Shown: positions 35,426 through 47,131, counted from the first letter of the stretch. The stretch: 64,000 nucleotides of DNA from Mortierella alpina (GCA_029449245.1 JANATF010000008.1:1302001-1366000); one strand, 5' to 3'. Notes: generated by a model from the sequence alone, not told the origin. Translations and numbers: made by a program.

Positions 35426-37165
35426 TCAATTGTACCATAATCTAATGTCATCATTGAACCACGCTTGAGGCCGTTGCTTGTCAAAAGGCCATTGCCAGAG
35501 CAAAGCCGTATGCAAATGCAAATGGTTATCGCCATAAAGCCGGATCTCACTCAGCAAAGGCCAGTGCTCCCGCATGAACTCCACCTCAGCCTGACCCATC
35601 TTTGACCAAAAGTCCGAAAACAGTCTTAGCGTTTTAAGGTTCTTCAGACCTGACATCTCGCTGAGCCAGCCCTTGGAGAGCGTTAGATCCCACGGGAAAT
35701 CGTCCTCCTCTCCTATCATGTCCTCACTCCTGTCGATGTCCAGTGCCAAAATCTCCAGCTGATCCAGTCGCCCGATTTGTGTATAGACGTGCTTCGCAGC
35801 CTGTGCAATCTGCTCAGGAGATGCATGTCCATCTTCGGCAGTGAGGTGTCGATTCAACGTCAGACGGAGCTCTGTTAACCCCATACAGACCCAGTCACCT
35901 CCCGACACATCTGTTACATCAATGCCAGGCTTACTCGCTCTATCGTGGTGCCCCACCCAGAACCGCTTCAGCCGCTTGCATCGAGAAAGAATCGCTTGCA
36001 GGTCCTCGCTCCACACCTGCGAACAGTTTGTGAGCTCAAAGTCTTCCAGCGTGTTATGGTGGTGTGCAAGCAATTGCGATATGATCCATCGTGGCTCGAA
36101 GGAAGGAAACATCTCCTGGTCGTTACAGATCTGTCTCTGGTCACTAAAGCCATCCGAGGTAAAGCTTTGGAGTCCTGAAGATCCTTGAAGGAAGGCGCGT
36201 ATAAAGCGACCGTCTTGCGCATCCTCTTCACATTGGCACGATACATGTCTTAGGCCTGGGCAGTACTTTCGGACAATTTGCTCGACCTCTTGCGGATCCG
36301 TGTCCTCGTCAGAGAACCTTGGTATCATGAAGGACTCGAGATCCAGCAAACTTGATCTAAGGAAAGGAATCGGTAGAGGGGATTTGCTGCCTTCGTGACA
36401 GGTGGGGAGACGCAAGGACTTGATCTTGCTGGCGGCGGGGTTCAAGAATCGAGCGGTCGCGGCCTCTCTGATGATTGTCTCAACATCAGTGTTGCCCGTC
36501 TCATTGCCGGTGTCGTCCCAGACCATGTCCAGATCAAGGTGTAGCTCCGTCAGCTCAGAAAGTGGTAAACAGGCTTGAAGAAGCAGCGGGATCGTCCGTG
36601 TGCCGCTAGACGAGTACCGTGTTCCGATTCGCTTTTTAGTCGACTCTAGTGTAAGATGCCGCAGGCACCTTAGATTTGAGATGACAATGAATATTGTATC
36701 GTCCATGGTTAAAGCCACGAACGGCAGTGTGAGATGGGTCAATTGAAGGTTGTGGTTGAGTAGCTTGACGATAGGCGGTGATCTAAGGCCTAGTACATGG
36801 TTGTAGCAATCAAGCTTGAATCGCCTCAGGTGGGTGCAGAGGTCCGATGCAGCTTTGACTGAAATTCCAGGCTGGAGATGAACGGTGAGTGGTTGAAGTA
36901 CGCTGAATTCCTGGGACTTGAGCTCCACAGATCGAAGTCGAGGTAGGTTTTTGATCAGTGCCTCTGTTGCTGGAGGAGAAAGCATACTACGGTTACGGGG
37001 CAATCTGGGGCTGTAGTGTGTCCAGAGGTGGGGTTCGGCGTGTTGGAACCACTCTTTGCAGACGCGCATACAACGAGGTAGGTCCCGTCGAGGCACGAAT
37101 GCAAACACGGCCTGGGCCAGTTCCGGGATGGCAAAGACAATAGGAGACGCTCTTCTGGACTTCAT
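35426..37165 (-). CDS. F-box/LRR-like protein, tandem copy 2
   Basis: A single exon of 579 residues in the same plan as copies 1 and 3: F-box (FAIPELAQAVFAFVPRRDL, VCKEWFQHAEPHLW) and then LRR-like segments to the end, including WDLTLSKGWLSEMSGLKNL, which is almost identical in copy 1. The N-terminus before the F-box (MKSRRASPIV) differs from the other two. A Gly-Asp-Trp-Val-Cys-Met-Gly-Leu segment and the final region RPQAWFNDDIR are shared among all three. Likely an SCF adaptor with unknown target. Confidence 0.82.
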   Translation of the reverse strand: MKSRRASPIVFAIPELAQAVFAFVPRRDLPRCMRVCKEWFQHAEPHLWTHYSPRLPRNRSMLSPPATEALIKNLPRLRSVELKSQEFSVLQPLTVHLQPGISVKAASDLCTHLRRFKLDCYNHVLGLRSPPIVKLLNHNLQLTHLTLPFVALTMDDTIFIVISNLRCLRHLTLESTKKRIGTRYSSSGTRTIPLLLQACLPLSELTELHLDLDMVWDDTGNETGNTDVETIIREAATARFLNPAASKIKSLRLPTCHEGSKSPLPIPFLRSSLLDLESFMIPRFSDEDTDPQEVEQIVRKYCPGLRHVSCQCEEDAQDGRFIRAFLQGSSGLQSFTSDGFSDQRQICNDQEMFPSFEPRWIISQLLAHHHNTLEDFELTNCSQVWSEDLQAILSRCKRLKRFWVGHHDRASKPGIDVTDVSGGDWVCMGLTELRLTLNRHLTAEDGHASPEQIAQAAKHVYTQIGRLDQLEILALDIDRSEDMIGEEDDFPWDLTLSKGWLSEMSGLKNLKTLRLFSDFWSKMGQAEVEFMREHWPLLSEIRLYGDNHLHLHTALLWQWPFDKQRPQAWFNDDIRLWYN

Positions 37166-37453
37166 GTTGACATCGGAATTGAAGAAGGCAGGAATTGTGG
37201 ATGGGGGATGGAGGATGGGAGATGGGGGATGCAGAAGTTAAAGTGATTTCAGGTACAAGCAGTGCTGCGCCCCGAGATTCTGTTTAACCGAGCACCCGTT
37301 CGACATGTGTTTCGTTTCGTGACATCCAAGCCTTCTGCTCGTCTCATGCTTAAGCATCGGTTCACCCGCTAACAGTCGTTTATCTCGCAGATATCTTCTA
37401 AGGCTAGCAAAAGCAAGTGCGCGTACTTTTGGATAGTTGCAGGATTGGATCAA

Positions 37454-39187
37454 TTATACCATGAAGTGCCTTGTTTGGTCATTGAGCCACATTTGCGGTC
37501 GCTTCCCAGATGGCCATCGCCAGAGCACAGCAGTTTGCAAATAAACCTTATTATCACCGTAAAGCCTGATCTCACTCAGTAAAGGCCAATGCTCGTGCAT
37601 AAAGTCCACCTCAGCTTGACCCATCTTTGACCAAAAGTTGGAGTACAATTGTATAGATCTAAGGCTCTTCAGACCCACCATCTCGCCAAGCCGGCCCTTG
37701 GAGAGCGTCAGATCCCACGTATAATCGTTGTAGTCTCCGCCACTGCTGTCCATGTCAAGCACCAAGATCTCTAGCTTGCCGAGTCGCCCTATTTGTGTAT
37801 AGACGCTCTTCACAGGCTGTGCAAGCTCAGGAGACAGGTACGGATACTTAATGGCGTGGTATCGATTCAACGTTAGACGAAGTTCTCTTAACCCCATGCA
37901 GACCCAGTCACCTCTAGACACATCCGTAAGATCAATGCTAGCCTTGCTTGGTCGAATGTACCGCATTTCCCCGCTGTACACCTCCACCCAGAACCGCTTC
38001 AGTTGCTTGCATCGAGTGAGAACAGCTTGCTGGTCGTTACTTGATATCCAATGACACTCCGTGAGCTCAAAAATCTCCAGCGTGTTGTCATGGAGCGAAA
38101 TCAAGTCTGCGATAATCAGCCGCTGGGGTATGTGTGGCGACAGTCCCTGGTCGCTAAAGCGGTGAGAGGTAAAGCTTTGAAGTCCTGAGCACCCTTGAAG
38201 GAAGGCGCGCACCAATCGACCGTCTTGGGTATCGTCTACGCGGCACTGACATATCACATGTCTTAGGCGAGGGCAATGTTCTCGGACGATCTGCTCAACG
38301 TTTTGTGGGGAGGTGTCTTCGGAGAACCAAGGGATCGTGCACGACTCGAGATCCAGCAGACCTGATTTTAGGAGCGGGATCGGCAGAGGGTTCTTGTTGA
38401 CTTGGCGGCAAGTGGGGAGACGCAGGGTCTTGATTTTGCCGGCGCCTCGGTTATCAAAAAATCGAGCCACCGTCGCCTTTTTGATGATCGTCTCCAGATC
38501 AGAGGTGTGTCTCTCTTCGTTCGTCACTGTCGGCATGTCTTCCCAAACCATGTCGAAATCGAGAAGCAGCTCTGCCAGCTCTGGGAGGGGTAGACATACC
38601 TGGAGAAGTAGCGGGATTGTGCGACTTCCGAGATAAGGGCGTCGATCTTCGAAGCAGTGTTTCAGCATTTCAAAAGCGAGATGCCGAAGTCGCCGTAGTT
38701 TTGGGATTGCAGCGAGTATTGTACCGTCCATGGTCAAAGCCTCGAATGGCAGAGTGAGATGGGTCAGTCGGAGGTTATGGTTGAGTAGCTTGACGATAGG
38801 CGGCAACTTGAGGGGAAAGACGTCGTAGTAACGTTCAATCTTGAGTCGCCTGAGGTTGGTGCAGAGTTTTGATGCAACTCTGGCTGAAATACCAGGCTTG
38901 AGGCGAAGGGTGAGTGGTGAAAGTACCCTGTATTCATGGCACTTGAGCTCCACGGATCGAATACGAGGTAGGTTTCTGATCAGAGCCTTCCTTGCGTCTG
39001 GAAGAAGCCTGGTGCCAATAAGGAGTTGGGGGCGGAAGTCTCTCCACAAGATGTACTCGGTGTGCTGGAACCACTGCTTGCACACACAGGCACATTCAGT
39101 TAGATCGCGTGGGTCCAGATATGCGGAAATCGCAAAGGCTAGTTCAGGGGTTGCAAAGACGGTGTGAACCGCGCTTTTGGAAAACAT
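37454..39187 (-). CDS. F-box/LRR-like protein, tandem copy 3
   Basis: A single exon of 577 residues from the Met at 39187 (MFSKSAVHTVFATPELAFAI); the frame is open 45 codons further up, but that part has no counterpart in copy 2. It has the F-box, then VCKQWFQHTEYILWRDF, and LRR-like repeats, closing with WLNDQTRHFMV. Copies 1 and 3 are alike in the N-terminus, while the C-terminal third is alike among all copies. The 16-mer GGGGGATGGAGGATGG occurs just upstream of this gene (about 39266) and of copy 2 (about 37204), pointing to duplication including promoter. Confidence 0.82.
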   Translation of the reverse strand: MFSKSAVHTVFATPELAFAISAYLDPRDLTECACVCKQWFQHTEYILWRDFRPQLLIGTRLLPDARKALIRNLPRIRSVELKCHEYRVLSPLTLRLKPGISARVASKLCTNLRRLKIERYYDVFPLKLPPIVKLLNHNLRLTHLTLPFEALTMDGTILAAIPKLRRLRHLAFEMLKHCFEDRRPYLGSRTIPLLLQVCLPLPELAELLLDFDMVWEDMPTVTNEERHTSDLETIIKKATVARFFDNRGAGKIKTLRLPTCRQVNKNPLPIPLLKSGLLDLESCTIPWFSEDTSPQNVEQIVREHCPRLRHVICQCRVDDTQDGRLVRAFLQGCSGLQSFTSHRFSDQGLSPHIPQRLIIADLISLHDNTLEIFELTECHWISSNDQQAVLTRCKQLKRFWVEVYSGEMRYIRPSKASIDLTDVSRGDWVCMGLRELRLTLNRYHAIKYPYLSPELAQPVKSVYTQIGRLGKLEILVLDMDSSGGDYNDYTWDLTLSKGRLGEMVGLKSLRSIQLYSNFWSKMGQAEVDFMHEHWPLLSEIRLYGDNKVYLQTAVLWRWPSGKRPQMWLNDQTRHFMV

Positions 39188-40156
39188 GTGTGAAAGCAGA
39201 ATTGAAGAAGTTAGGGATTGAGGAGTGAAGATTGAGGATTGATGTAATGAAGGAATGAAGGAGAATGGGGGATGGAGGATGGTGCAAAGAATCCACACCT
39301 GGTAAGGTGAGACTGAGAACAATAGCCCGTTTTCAGGAACGAGGCTGTGCCTTAAAAATATCGACGCGCTGTAACATGTCTTTCAACCGCGACCGTTCTT
39401 TGGCGATGGACAAACAACCATGGTCCAATGACTATACATTATGTGCTATATTCGTGGCGACAGCATCATGGTTTGCATATTGATGACATGCTTACACGCT
39501 TGCACGCCTGCACGCTTTCTAAGGCGTACAGTCGCCTTTCTGGGCCTAGGGCAAGCACAAACCGAATATCATCCAGTCGCCAAGAAAAGACTTGGGTCAG
39601 TGCCCTTATTGTCCTCCCGATATCCTGTCCGTTAACAAAATCCCGGCTTCTTGAGAGATCGAGATCCCTGTCACGACAGGTGCGTCCCCTTCAGAGAGTC
39701 GTGCAACGCCTTTTGGCGCCACTAAGGACTTCACGCTATTGTTACCCTTTTGACACCGTCCCCTCCCACCCCCTCTCATGCAGATTGCTTGTACCTCTCA
39801 TCCCTGCCTTTTTATCTCCTGAATACCACTTCTTATGGTTCTACGATACTCCTCGTTAACTATGTGCGCTGAGAACTATGTAGGGGACAGAGGGGAGAGT
39901 CAGGGCATCCTTGTCAAAAAAAGTCCATCATGTAGATATATTAGCATCGCTTTTCCTCAACAACACCCATCCTTTTACACAGATCTCGTCAACAAACCAT
40001 ATTTGTTCACCGCCATCTTCCTAACCATCATTCTCACTCTCAACCCTAACCGCACTTCGTCAAGGTAAACGTCCCTTTTCAGCCGAGTGTCGCGGTGGTC
40101 TTGTACCAATATCTGTCTGCAATCTCATCCACAGTCGTTTGAACAACTTTAGAAAC
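39188..40156. other. Intergenic, divergent promoters
   Basis: 969 bp between the F-box cluster and the small secreted protein, which point away from each other. A frame of 143 codons at 39428-39859 has no protein-like features. TATATTA occurs near 39937, about 220 bp before the secreted-protein Met, and may be a core promoter element. Confidence 0.45.
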
Positions 40157-40465
40157 ATGAAGCTTCTCGTACTCCTTGTTGCCTTTGGTGCTTTTGCAAC
40201 TGCTGCGCCAGTTGAGGTAGCGCATGTCCACCTGTGTATGAGTGATTCGGATGACACGGCGGAGACTCAGAGCTGCACGACCCTCACTTTAACGAACGGA
40301 ACTTGCTTTGATTTCGAACATTCTGGCTTCGTCTGGGCCATATCCAATAACGCCTTTTGCCGGCTTTATGATGAGAATGAAGATTGCACCGGAAGCTTTG
40401 ATGGGTTTGAAGCCGGACACAGCGCTCCCCTGGACAACGTGGAGTCAATATCCTGCACGTTTTAG
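40157..40465 (+). CDS. Small secreted cysteine-rich protein
   Basis: A 102-residue protein in one exon. A signal peptide (MKLLVLLVAFGAFATAAP) is followed by about 85 mature residues with six cysteines, enough for three disulphides, in the pattern C-x12-C-x8-C-x18-C-x8-C-x16-C. The mature part is acidic, with a Trp and several Phe/Tyr, and ends in SCTF. The segment FCRLYDENEDCTGSFDGFE recalls the strand-turn pattern of small beta-sandwich secreted proteins, but I cannot assign a family. Size and cysteine content fit an effector-like, antimicrobial or cell-surface protein; no function can be asserted. Confidence 0.72.
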   Translation: MKLLVLLVAFGAFATAAPVEVAHVHLCMSDSDDTAETQSCTTLTLTNGTCFDFEHSGFVWAISNNAFCRLYDENEDCTGSFDGFEAGHSAPLDNVESISCTF

Positions 40466-41143
40466 TGTCCATGGTTAGAGTAGATCGAGCAGACACTGCA
40501 GTCCCACTCCGACAGTTCAAAACTTCTAATATCAATGGCCATTGCAAACGTCCTCTCCATTGCATGCAATCTTCTGCCAGAAGCATCTCTGCCATCAAAA
40601 GAAATAAACAAGAGGCTGGCTTTTAGCGCCACTGACCCCTCGCCCCTTGGTGTGCCCCCCTCATCCCAGCCTTTACCTCCTTACTGCCGCCTCTCTAGCA
40701 CTCCTTGTTGTCGTTTTTGTTGTGCACTGGAGATCCGTTAAGAGAACGGGTGCATCAGTATATTAGCAAAGGTCTCTGGCCTGAGCATCAGGGCGGTTCT
40801 CCTGTACGATAGCACCCTTGTTGGAAACGAACCCAGTGAACCCAAGCAATCCGAGGAGCTCGGGTTGAAAGAGCGACATGTGGACCTCCCTTTGTCCCAC
40901 ACACTACTTGAAATATAATTTGAAGACGAGTGCGCCAGACATAAGGAAGCAATGGTATTGCGGAGAGGTATGGGCAAGAGGGGGAGGAGGCAGTAGGGTT
41001 AAAGACGTCTGGTCATGAAGGTACGTCTCGCGGAGCCTTCAGGTACTCTGCATCGGGACGAGGCTGCCGAAAAAAGGGGGCTAGTTTGATTCGATCGAAT
41101 ATGTGGAGAAGGAAGGATATGAGCGCTGAACATCGCGAGTCCA

Positions 41144-41149
41144 CACGTG
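41144..41149. promoter_or_regulatory. CACGTG E-box upstream of GDE1
   Basis: A single palindromic CACGTG about 1.05 kb before the GDE1 Met. Pho4-type bHLH factors bind this core in yeasts, and GDE1 responds to phosphate there; transfer to this organism is speculative. Confidence 0.2.
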
Positions 41150-41955
41150 TAACTGTGTAAGCACGCTAACATTCCAGAGGCGAAAACGGGAACGTTTGTG
41201 TGTGTTGCAGGACGGACCCTGTACGTAATCAAGACTTGGTGTTCACTTTGCTGTGCTGTACTGTACTGAGCTTTGCTGCATGGCCCCCTTGTGCCTTGGT
41301 CAACCTGCCCAGCCTTTTGTTTTCTGGACATTCTACCTGTTCAATTGCGCTCCTTTATGGCGCAGCCTCCTTGTTTGCTCCTGTGGATGTCTAAAACAAG
41401 GATGCTCAGCACCAGTTGTCGACAAGTATCTTGCTCTTTGTAAAATTGTCATGGATCCGCCAATGCAGTCCCAGGCCAGCTCTATGCGGGGTCCAGAACG
41501 GCCGCCGTCAGGTAGCGCCGACAACAACTAGTCCAATGGGATGCAGAAAAAGGTACTGTACCCTGTTCGGGTGTTCAAACTGGCCATTAAGGAGCCAGCT
41601 GAACCCCGCGCGCGCCATACCCGTGGTTCTGGAGGCAGCGCTGAACGTGGAAAGACGACCAGGAAGGGGGTCTCCAGGACGATGGACGCTCGACTGTTCA
41701 CATGAAATAGCAAACCCTAATGTGTCGCCGCTTGAACACCCGCCAGCAACCCAGCCGTGGGTGATACACAGCATGTCCACATGCTTACTGTTTTTAGACA
41801 GCGGCCGCGCGGATCCAAGCGACAGGGGCAAGAGAGACAGGTGAGGGATGCGAGGCAAGAAGGACAAAGAGAGGGAAAGAAACATGGCATCTGCAGCACT
41901 GGCTTGCGTGTGCACTGTTATTGCTCCTGTGGGAGGTGTCAGGTCGAGTCAGCAG

Positions 41956-41974
41956 ATATAAACCCGGTTTATAT
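41956..41974. promoter_or_regulatory. Perfectly palindromic TATA element before GDE1
   Basis: ATATAAACC, one C, then GGTTTATAT: a perfect 9-bp inverted repeat that presents TATAAA on both strands. It lies about 220 bp upstream of the GDE1 Met. Confidence 0.5.
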
Positions 41975-42194
41975 GTTCCCTTTGTTCTCTCGCGCACACT
42001 CTTTTTTCTCCATCAGTCTCATTCCTCTTCCTCCGACATCTCCTTTTCCATCCTTCGCGACGCTGTCCCCGCATTGCCCATCCACAGCGCTCTCCTTCCT
42101 CGTCCTTCCGCATTCCCTGTGCGCCATTGCGCCATCGTCCGAACCATCCACCTGTTGCCCGCCTGAACCCTAAAGCTTTTTTCCTTGGACCACC

Positions 42195-45100
42195 ATGAAG
42201 TTCGGCAAAACCCTGTCCAGGAATCAGGTACACAAACGGGCCCATTCCATTCCCTTCGTTCTAGCTAGCATCAAGGGTGGGCAGTCGCTGAATGCTGCTT
42301 TGCATGGCCCTTGCCTCACTTTAGATCCCAGAGTGGACACGCCATTACCTCTCCTACAAGGGACTCAAGAAGGAGATCAAGAATGGCCAAGAGGCTGTCG
42401 CCAGTGGAGAGTCCACCATAGACGACGTTGTAACTGGTAAGAATACCTTATTTCATTCTCCTCGCACAAGGCTTTTCGAATCGCCTGTATGCTGACCGTC
42501 GTGTTGCTTTCTAGCCTTCATCTTCCACCTGGACAGAGAGGTCGAAAAGATCAATAACTTTTTCATTTACAAGCGGTCAGAGATGGAGCGGCGCCTGCGT
42601 ATCCTGTCCGAAAAGTCCAGGCGCTTCAACACCGGCGGTCTGATGCCCTCGTTCGTCGGCACGGCGCTCGTGAGTGCTCCGGACACACGGTCGCCACTAC
42701 CGACGGCAACCGGCTCGTCCAAGACGCGCTTTGATCTGTCGATTGTGACTACCCCGAAAGGGTCTTCGCCCGCCCCTGTCGCTGCAGCGTCTGCAGGCGG
42801 CACGCCGCTTGTGCCACCATCCCCCTTTCTCAGCGATCCGGAGGTCGATGCAGAGTGCCTACAGGCCATGGTAGAGACCAAGGAGATGCTTTCCAAGCTC
42901 TCGTGGTTTGCAGAGATGAACAGGCGCGCAGTTGAAAAGATTCTCAAAAAGTAAGTGCCTCTTTTCTCACAACATAATGCTGCTACAGAATCAGGCTTGG
43001 GGGAGGGAGGGCGTCTGTTACGAGAGAGTGCCTGTAAGCGACTGAGTGTTCAAGCCCGCCGACGGAGCAATCCTATCAGCGCCTCAAAGCCCTTCCACGT
43101 GGGTGTTACCTGGTCATGGATTGTTCTACCAGCCTGCCCATCCGAAATTAGCGGAGAGTAGAACGACCCGTTCGCCCAAGCAGAAGCAGGATAGGGGCAT
43201 AGAACGGTACAAAAGTATGAAGCCAGGATGACTACTCATCCGCTTATGCATTGCGTATTAGGTTTGACAAGCGGATGGTCACCATTAATCGCGAGGACTA
43301 CCTCAGGACCAAAGTCAGCCTACTGCCCTATGTAATCGATGGCCAGCTCCTGGAGATGACCCTGACCACAGACGTCCTTATTCGCGAAATGAGTGCCGTC
43401 GTTGCAGACCATCCTCCAGCCAAGCTGGGCTTGGCACCTGAGAGAGCGAGGGCAGAGGCTCGACTTGGCCTCACGGATCAGCAGGTCGAGGAGGCAATGG
43501 CGGCCATTGAGCGGGACGATGTGGGGACACTCAAGAGTATCTTTGACACAAGGCTCAAGGAGGCGCCAGAATTGAGAAACGTGCTCTTCTCGTCGGTCCA
43601 GACAGGCCGTCTTGGGCAGGTAAGAATGGCACATTTCCATAAATGGTCACAGCTTGAACTATTTCGGTACTAAAACGAGGGATCAAAGACTAATGCCATT
43701 ATCTGTACTAGCTTCCTAGGTCGCTTTTCAGAAAGGCGTGTCAGTTGAAGGCATTCCAGTGCATTTCCTTGATCATGTCGTTTGGCGCGGGTACCCTGCT
43801 TGCGAACGTCAACGAGCAAACAGTGCTGCATAAATTGGCGATTGAAGGAGGCACGTTTACTAGAACACAGGATGCCGACAACACCCCACCCAGCTCCTAT
43901 GTGCAGCCTTCCAAGTCTGGAGAATGCTTACCAATGGCTCCTCAGGACGACCCATCATTAATCACTTTTATCCTGAAAGAGCTCTCCTCCTACGCACTTC
44001 AGGATTCGCTATGCACCTTGAAGTCCACAGCCGACATCTTTGGCCGCCGTCCTCTGCACTACGCAGCTATGCATGGGTTTCCCAACATCACAGTGGCACT
44101 CATCAATGACCTAAAGGCATCAGGAGAGTTCGTTGATTTTTCCAACCCTTACTGGTTCGACACAGATGGCTTCACCCCGTTGATTTATGCTGTCTCTCGC
44201 GGTCAGGCTGCCGTTCTGCAGATTCTCATTGAGGAGGGCGGAATCAAGGACGTGGATGCTGTGACGAATGGTAACCTACTTGCAATCTGCAGTCTGATTT
44301 ACAAGATAATAGTATGGTGATGATGCTGACCATTCCCTTTGGCTACTGCTAGTATACGGCACACACCCTTCAATGCCCAAGGTCATGCCTGCCACGCCCA
44401 AGACAGTACATAACCCTCTAGTCGGATCCGAGGTCAACTTGCATGCGGCATACACATATACGCCATTGTCAATTGCTTGCCGATTGGGGCATGTTGAAGC
44501 TGCGAGGCTTCTAATCAAATACGGTGCCTGCTTGGATGCTCAGGACGAGGAAGGCGAATCCTGTTTGATCATCGCATCCAAGAATGGTCATGTTGAGTGT
44601 GTCAAGCTGTTGATCGAAGGACTTCAGCCAGGAGCTGGCGCTAATCTCGAATTGCGTGAACGTTATTACGGCTGGACCGCTTTGCACCTTGCAGGTATGG
44701 AAAGGGGTTATATTTCCGGAAACCGCATCTGACAGTTGTTGTGGACAGTTAATCTGAATATGTGTGTTAATACATCACCTTTTATGTCACACCAGCAATC
44801 GAGAACCACCCCGAAGTGGTCAAAGTCTTGCTCGCAGCAGGGGCTGATCCTAACGTGTACGACTACTCTGGTTGGAACCCTCACGAGCATGCCGTATTCG
44901 CAGCCAACAATGTCTGCGCCACGCTTCTTCGCCTTGTGTCACGGAATCTGGACGAACGTCAGCGTTTGCAAAAGCTGACAGCAAATGTCGAACCTGGACA
45001 AGCAAGTCCAACTAAGACGGCTTTCACTGGTTCCCAACCATTACTTCAAAGTGCGTCTGGATCGGGATCGAATGGCTTGTCAAACGCACCATCAATCCAG

Positions 45101-47131
45101 CGGGCGGAATCTCCTCCGATTTCTGGTGGGAAGAACAGCGTCAAAGTCGCAAAGACGGTGCATCGAGCATATGGACACAAGTACCTGGAAAATGAATCCC
45201 TTATTGTTGTCACCTTGGGATCGAACGACATTCGCAGTACAGTTGAGCCCGTTGAACTGTTCAACATTGTCGATGCAAACTCATTCTTGACCGCTAGCAC
45301 GGCCTTTTCTATCGAAATCACTGCAGAGAATGCGACGGCTGGCGAAAAGGTCATTATTGATTTGCCCTTGAAGGACTCGAGCTATCACGAGCAAATCGAC
45401 TTTTATGCCGCCAACCCAGAGGAGACGATCTTGACCTTTTCGGTTTATCCTACGTTCGGCCACTCCAGCGACAAACTTGTGGGACGTGGTACGGCGATGC
45501 TCTCCAGTTTGGACAACCTGCGCAAGGATGTCAGGAACCAGCACCCGGAAATGACCTCGCTGCAAGGAATGAACATGACGGTTCCCATTTTTGGTGTTGA
45601 CAGCATGACTATTATCGGCCGTGTTCGTGTTGAGTTCACAGTTGTTCGCCCGTTCAAGCACGAGAATCTCAAAGTCGGAAGCAAGCACACGTACTGGAAG
45701 AGCCTCACGACAACTGTAAGCCCGGAGGGAGGCGGACGGAATTGCTTCGAGTGATTCTTCCTCTTTTCGATGTAATCAGTGCTACATCTGTTTCTACCTT
45801 GCTGACCGGAATTATATATCTGTTCGTAGGTCATTGGTCATCGTGGCCTTGGTATGAACAGGAAAGTCTCGAACCTTCAGGTTGGCGAGAACACCCTGCT
45901 TTCGTTTGTCACGGCTGCATCGCTCGGAGCAGAATACATCGAGTTTGGTAATTGCGGCGTAATTTTTTTTTGAATTGGATCTGAAATCCTCCAGCATCCA
46001 TTTTACTAACCAGCCTTATTCTTTAACAGACGTCCAAATGACAAAGGATATGGTCCCCGTTCTATACCACGACTGGACAGTGACTGAGACGGGTCTTGAC
46101 ATTCCTGTCAGTTCCATTACGCTGGACCAGTTTCAGAAACTCTCGGCCTCAAAATCGCGTGGACACGGTAGCAATGGATCCGGACAATCGTCTCCAAGTC
46201 TAGAAAACCGCCAGATCTCTTTGACGCCTCCACCATCTTCCACTGCGCTGAAAGAGTCCCTGAGGAAATCAGAATTATCAAGAATAACATCTCACAATTC
46301 GGAAACGGAAGGTCCTATATCCGTCAAGGATGTTCAGAACCGACTGGGCAGATCCAACAGTTTGGGGGCTATTACCAAATTGAAGTCCATGACTGCCGCG
46401 TCGGAACCCTCAGACCCCAAAGCAAAGATGAAGGGTAATGGTCCCGGAGCTATTCAGGCACCATTCGCGACACTGAAGGATACGTTCGAGGTACAGTGAT
46501 GGATATTTGAGGGAATGTTGGGTGTGTGCTTACAGGGCTGTCGTATGATATCCAAGCGCGGAGACTAACATGGGATAACTTTCATCTCTTTCAACAGACT
46601 GTCCCATCCCGCATTGGGTTCAATATCGAAGTCAAGTACCCAATGCTGGATGAAGCCGAGGACGCCAACATCCCTCTTTATGCATTTGAGATCAACCGAT
46701 TCGTGGACCGAATTCTGCAAGAGGTGTACGACCACGACCAAACACATCCAGACCGCAACATCATCTTTTCGTCCTTCCACCCCGATATCTGTCTGTTGCT
46801 CAACATGAAGCAGCCCAACTACCCCGTCTTCTTTTTGACAGACGGAGGCACGTCTGTCGTGGCAGACCGCCGCTGCAATTCGATACAAGGCGCTGTGCGG
46901 TTTGCGACATCGATCGATCTCTTGGGTATTGTCACAGCCAGTCAACCGATCATCGACGCACCTATCTTGATCAAGGGCATCAAGGAGACGGGCCTGCTTG
47001 TGTTCACATATGGAGCGGACAACAACAACATTGAGAATGCAAGACTGCAGAGGCGCCATGGCGTGGACGCCGTCATTGTGGACAGCGTGCTGGCTGTCCG
47101 GAAAGGTCTTCAGCAGGCTGACGAGTCATAA
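42195..47131 (+). CDS. GDE1: SPX-ankyrin-GDPD glycerophosphodiesterase (GDE1-like)
   Basis: Ten exons, 42195-42227, 42325-42436, 42515-42950, 43262-43619, 43712-44270, 44353-44694, 44796-45715, 45830-45947, 46030-46490 and 46598-47131, give 1290 residues. The first 11 codons (MKFGKTLSRNQ) form a tiny exon and start an SPX domain (IPEWTRHYLSYKGLKKEIK, AFIFHLDREVEKINNFF), which senses inositol pyrophosphates. Ankyrin repeats lie in exons 5-7 (GRRPLHYAAMHG, TPLSIACRLGHVEAARLLI, GWTALHLA). A C2-like beta domain follows at about 733-915. The GDPD domain begins near 920 with VIGHRGLG, then ENTLLSF, EYIEFDVQMTKD and LYHDW; these are the catalytic HRG, Glu and second His. A Ser-rich insert interrupts the GDPD domain. 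Family role: hydrolysis of glycerophosphocholine in the cytosol to glycerol-3-phosphate and choline. Pho81-type regulators share the layout but usually lack the catalytic residues. Confidence 0.93.

Larger units (their letters stand above)
40466..42194. other. Intergenic, GDE1 upstream region (1.7 kb)
   Basis: No gene is supported; frames up to 142 codons on both strands lack domains or periodicity. A CACGTG E-box lies at 41144-41149, and a palindromic TATA element at 41956-41974. The last 180 bp before the GDE1 Met are strongly pyrimidine-rich. Confidence 0.5.

Noticed and set aside
36955-37241. Short frames on both strands near the F-box copy 2 start
   Set aside because: They are antisense readings of the F-box region and its GATG-rich leader.
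40042-40051. Telomere-like CCCTAACC string
   Set aside because: A single short occurrence with no tandem array; not evidence for an interstitial telomere.
41803-41820. NotI-BamHI-like string (GCGGCCGC next to GGATCC) that looks like a cloning linker
   Set aside because: The flanks are ordinary genomic sequence with no vector similarity and no break; most likely chance.
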